Below, in pieces: positions 62,156-64,000 of a stretch of 64,000 nucleotides of DNA (the first letter of the stretch is position 1; every line of letters begins with the position of its first letter). Both the position numbers and the translations under genes were made by a program. Origin of the DNA: Oscillospiraceae bacterium (GTDB lineage: Bacteria > Bacillota > Clostridia > Oscillospirales > Ruminococcaceae). The notes under the pieces were generated by a model, which worked only from the letters and a program-made list of their open reading frames with translations, did not search any database and was not told the origin of the DNA. The stretch covers positions 111,105 to 175,104 of the forward strand of contig SVMX01000006.1 of the NCBI GenBank assembly GCA_015067175.1. Reading direction: 5' to 3'.

Positions 62156-62656
62156 TCACTTCAGAAAATCGCTCTGCACCGCTGTGAAATTAAAGTTGTA
62201 GCCCTTGTGGTTAAGAAGCTCCAGCTTGTATTCCAGCAGCTCAACAGGGACATTAAGCTCAAAAGCGGCGGTGTCGGGATCGCTTACATACTGAAGCTCG
62301 GAAAGCACCGCCTTATCCGTCAGCAGCAGCTCTGCCGCAAACAGGTTTGCCTCGCGCTCGGTCTTGTTATTCTCGAGAAACATGGTGCTCTCGCGGATAC
62401 CGCCGACGGCAAGCTCTCTGTGCAGCATATCATGCCCGAACTCATGCGCGCAGACAACGCGGCGCGTCATCTCGTCAAGCTGGTTATTGACAACGATGTA
62501 CCGTTTTCCGTTCTCAAACACATAAAAGCCTTTCAAGCCGCCGAGCGGTCTGAACCACACCTTTGCGCCCGAATTTTCGGCCGTCTGATAAATGTTTCTG
62601 CCCGCAAAATCGGCCCTGACTTCCTCTGCCTTTTCAATAATACCATCTAAGATCAT
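62156..62656 (-). CDS. ImmA/IrrE family metallopeptidase
   Basis: A 166-residue zinc peptidase with HEFGH (His71, Glu72, His75) in RRVVCAHEFGHDMLHREL. ImmA-type proteases cleave the partner repressor to induce genes. It overlaps the end of the XRE gene by four bases (ATGA), the standard pair layout. No integrase or other mobile-element gene is in the window, so it is a solitary pair. Confidence 0.93.
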   Translation of the reverse strand: MILDGIIEKAEEVRADFAGRNIYQTAENSGAKVWFRPLGGLKGFYVFENGKRYIVVNNQLDEMTRRVVCAHEFGHDMLHRELAVGGIRESTMFLENNKTEREANLFAAELLLTDKAVLSELQYVSDPDTAAFELNVPVELLEYKLELLNHKGYNFNFTAVQSDFLK

Positions 62657-63045
62657 AAGCTGTCTTTTCTGCTGTCCTCATATATTTCAAGCAGGCAGTT
62701 GAAAAGTGCCTCCTTGTCGTCGTCCGAAAGCGAATTTCCTGCAAAAAGTCCCCTTGTTTCCGCAAGGAACTGCATAGTAGCAGCCCTATCCTTGTCGTTT
62801 TTGCACGCACGCTTGATAAAGCGCTCTTCAAGGGTAAGCTCCAGTTCTTCCTCGTCGTTAAGAAGAAACTCGGGAGTGACATCAAGCTTTTCGGCGATTT
62901 TGCCGAGTATCTCTCCCCTAGGAGTGCGTGAGCCGTTCATATAATTCGCAAATGCACGATAAGTTATACCGCAGCTTTTGGCGAAATCACTCTTGTGCAG
63001 CCTGCGTCGGCTGAGCATTATCTCGATCTTTTCATTCAGCTTCAT
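62653..63045 (-). CDS. XRE family regulator (ImmR-like)
   Basis: A 130-residue protein with an N-terminal helix-turn-helix (KSDFAKSCGITYRAFANYMN, then GSRTPRGEILGKIAEKLDV) and a C-terminal helical tail for dimerisation. The downstream overlapping ImmA protease suggests cleavage-controlled repression. The promoter is overlapped by an inverted repeat that may be its own operator. TATGGAGGT precedes the ATG. Confidence 0.93.
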   Translation of the reverse strand: MKLNEKIEIMLSRRRLHKSDFAKSCGITYRAFANYMNGSRTPRGEILGKIAEKLDVTPEFLLNDEEELELTLEERFIKRACKNDKDRAATMQFLAETRGLFAGNSLSDDDKEALFNCLLEIYEDSRKDSL

Positions 63046-63078
63046 AGATATACCTCCATAAACAAACGCCTAAAATCG

Positions 63079-63105
63079 TTCATAATAATATTATACTAAT
63101 GAACA
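63079..63105. promoter_or_regulatory. Inverted repeat overlapping the XRE -10
   Basis: GTTCAT (63079-63084) and ATGAAC (63100-63105) flank the -10 of the XRE promoter. This is a plausible self-repression operator. Confidence 0.55.
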
Positions 63106-63119
63106 AGAAACTTGTCAAT
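63091..63119 (-). promoter_or_regulatory. Consensus sigma-A promoter of the XRE-ImmA operon
   Basis: A perfect TTGACA, 17 bases and TATAAT on the minus strand. Confidence 0.85.
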
Positions 63120-63136
63120 GCATATTAATCAAAAAA

Positions 63137-63160
63137 TTTTATACATAACAATGTATAAAA
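63137..63160. promoter_or_regulatory. Dyad upstream of argG, copy 1
   Basis: A perfect ten-base inverted repeat, TTTTATACAT, AACA, ATGTATAAAA. It matches the second dyad nearer argG in layout (ten, four, ten). Confidence 0.55.
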
Positions 63161-63290
63161 CTCAGACACGCTGTCTAACGTATCTATTCAGCTACACAAA
63201 AGCATTTTCACAATCCACAAACTTCCATTTGCAGCAGCATCCTCTAACCTAAAATGTATAAAACATTGTAAAATAACGAAAACCACCGCA

Positions 63291-63314
63291 TATTATACAT
63301 TTTCATGCATAAAA
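63291..63314. promoter_or_regulatory. Dyad upstream of argG, copy 2
   Basis: TATTATACAT, TTTC, ATGCATAAAA, immediately before the argG -35. It shares the spacing and sequence of copy 1, with two mismatches between its arms. It may be an ArgR-type site. Confidence 0.55.
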
Positions 63315-63318
63315 AGAC

Positions 63319-63346
63319 TTGACTTTTCCGTAAAAGAGTGTATAAT
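63319..63346 (+). promoter_or_regulatory. Sigma-A promoter of argG
   Basis: TTGACT, 16 bases and TATAAT, about 40 bases before the argG start. Confidence 0.75.
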
Positions 63347-63386
63347 ATCAATTGTAAATAATTTTTGCATAAGGAGTTACAAAACC

Positions 63387-64000
63387 ATGGCTAAGGAAAT
63401 CAAAAAGATAATACTTGCATATTCAGGCGGACTTGATACCTCTATCATTATCCCCTGGCTGCACGAGAACTACGAGGGCTGCGAGGTTGTATGCGTAGCA
63501 GGTAACGTAGGTCAGGACGCTGAGATCGAGGGTCTTGAAGAGCGCGCTAAGAAGACAGGCGCAACCAAGCTCTACATTGAGGACCTTCAGGACGAGTTCG
63601 TAAACGACTTTGTATGGCCCACACTCAAGGCCGGTGCTAAGTACGAGGGATATCTGCTCGGTACTTCCTTTGCACGTCCCCCTATCGCTAAGCGTCTTGT
63701 TGAGATCGCTAGAGCTGAGGGCGCTGACGCTATCTGCCACGGCTGCACAGGTAAGGGCAACGACCAGGTTCGTTTTGAGCTGACTATCAAGGCTCTCGCT
63801 CCCGACCTCACAATCATCGCTCCCTGGAGAATCTGGGATATCAAGTCCAGAGATCAGGAGATCGAGTACGCAGAGGCTCACAATGTTCCGATAAAGATCA
63901 CAAGAGAAACAAACTACTCCAAGGATATGAATCTGTGGCACCTCTCTCATGAGGGACTGGATCTCGAGGATCCCGCTAACGAGCCCCAGTACAACAAGCC
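63387..64000 (+). CDS. argG: Argininosuccinate synthase, 5' part
   Basis: Arginine biosynthesis enzyme that joins citrulline and aspartate with ATP. About 204 residues are seen; the rest is beyond the window. The N-terminal PP-loop AYSGGLDTS binds ATP, and [14 protein letters not shown] is the second family signature. AAGGAG lies ten bases before the ATG. The codon choice is strongly biased toward CTC, CGT and GGT, as expected for a highly expressed gene. Confidence 0.97.
   Translation, partial: MAKEIKKIILAYSGGLDTSIIIPWLHENYEGCEVVCVAGNVGQDAEIEGLEERAKKTGATKLYIEDLQDEFVNDFVWPTLKAGAKYEGYLLGTSFARPPIAKRLVEIARAEGADAICHGCTGKGNDQVRFELTIKALAPDLTIIAPWRIWDIKSRDQEIEYAEAHNVPIKITRETNYSKDMNLWHLSHEGLDLEDPANEPQYNK

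Larger units (their letters stand above)
63046..63386. other. Divergent regulatory region between XRE and argG
   Basis: No gene is seen here. It holds the XRE promoter and operator-like repeat (63079-63119), two ATACAT-N4-ATG(T/C)AT dyads (63137-63160, 63291-63314), a single ATGTATAAAA copy (63254-63263), and the argG promoter (63319-63346). Confidence 0.8.

Noticed and set aside
62156..63045. Integrative element or prophage marked by XRE-ImmA
   Set aside because: No integrase, excisionase, relaxase or phage genes are in the window, and the neighbouring genes are chromosomal in type.

Overview
The window looks like a chromosomal segment of a low-to-mid GC Gram-positive anaerobe of the Clostridia, most likely Ruminococcus or a close relative (Oscillospiraceae). 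This is inferred from strong AGGAGG-type ribosome binding sites, sigma-A promoters with 17-base spacers, Firmicutes-type families (MltG, SPFH/zinc-ribbon protein, AIM24 protein, SNF transporter, tandem M42 peptidases), glycogen synthase, and plant-polysaccharide genes (GH74, GH3, xylulokinase). No rRNA, CRISPR array, insertion sequence, integrase or phage module was seen. One tRNA gene (Pro, TGG) is present.

Layout. 1-9000: a truncated ABC exporter, an ABC-F ATPase with a small membrane protein, a GNAT acetyltransferase, and a pheS-pheT-lipoprotein operon. 9000-12000: a membrane protein and proB-proA. 12000-16400 (plus strand): a small membrane protein overlapping an AcpS-like protein that lacks its metal ligands, then a TetM-like ribosomal GTPase fused to a YacP/Rae1-type NYN nuclease, then trmO. 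16400-23400 (minus): a DHH phosphoesterase, then an operon of nitrilase, tubulin-like protein and TgpA-like transglutaminase. 23500-25800 (plus): a GH74-type lipoprotein whose signal peptide carries an in-frame TGA. 25800-29000 (minus): an ECF sigma/anti-sigma pair with an apparent autoregulated promoter, and xylB. 29000-34100: small unknown genes, a NUDIX-GNAT fusion, glgA, an AIM24 protein and a minimal site-2 protease.

34100-39400 (minus): one sugar/amino-acid operon (LCP-like protein, LUD protein, manA, ROK glucokinase, ilvD), divergent from alr. 41100-52950 (minus): a C_GCAxxG_C_C protein and Mrp ATPase, then a long operon running from tmk through mltG, a U32 peptidase, a GH3 enzyme, deoC and deoB to a NUDIX hydrolase. 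53000-56750 (minus): an XRE/membrane-protein pair, an SNF transporter and an SPFH zinc-ribbon protein. 56900-57260: tRNA-Pro and a cluster of hairpins. 57260-63050 (minus): an unknown gene with a DUF5071-like end, and an operon headed by an XRE-ImmA pair followed by a GyrI-like protein, two M42 peptidases and two GNATs. 63387 to the end: the start of argG behind a leader with repeated TACAT/ATGTA dyads.

The most unusual items are the GTPase-NYN nuclease fusion, the metal-ligand-free AcpS, the GH74 signal peptide with an in-frame stop, and the nitrilase/tubulin-like/transglutaminase operon. No database search was possible. Family names rest on motifs read from the translations.
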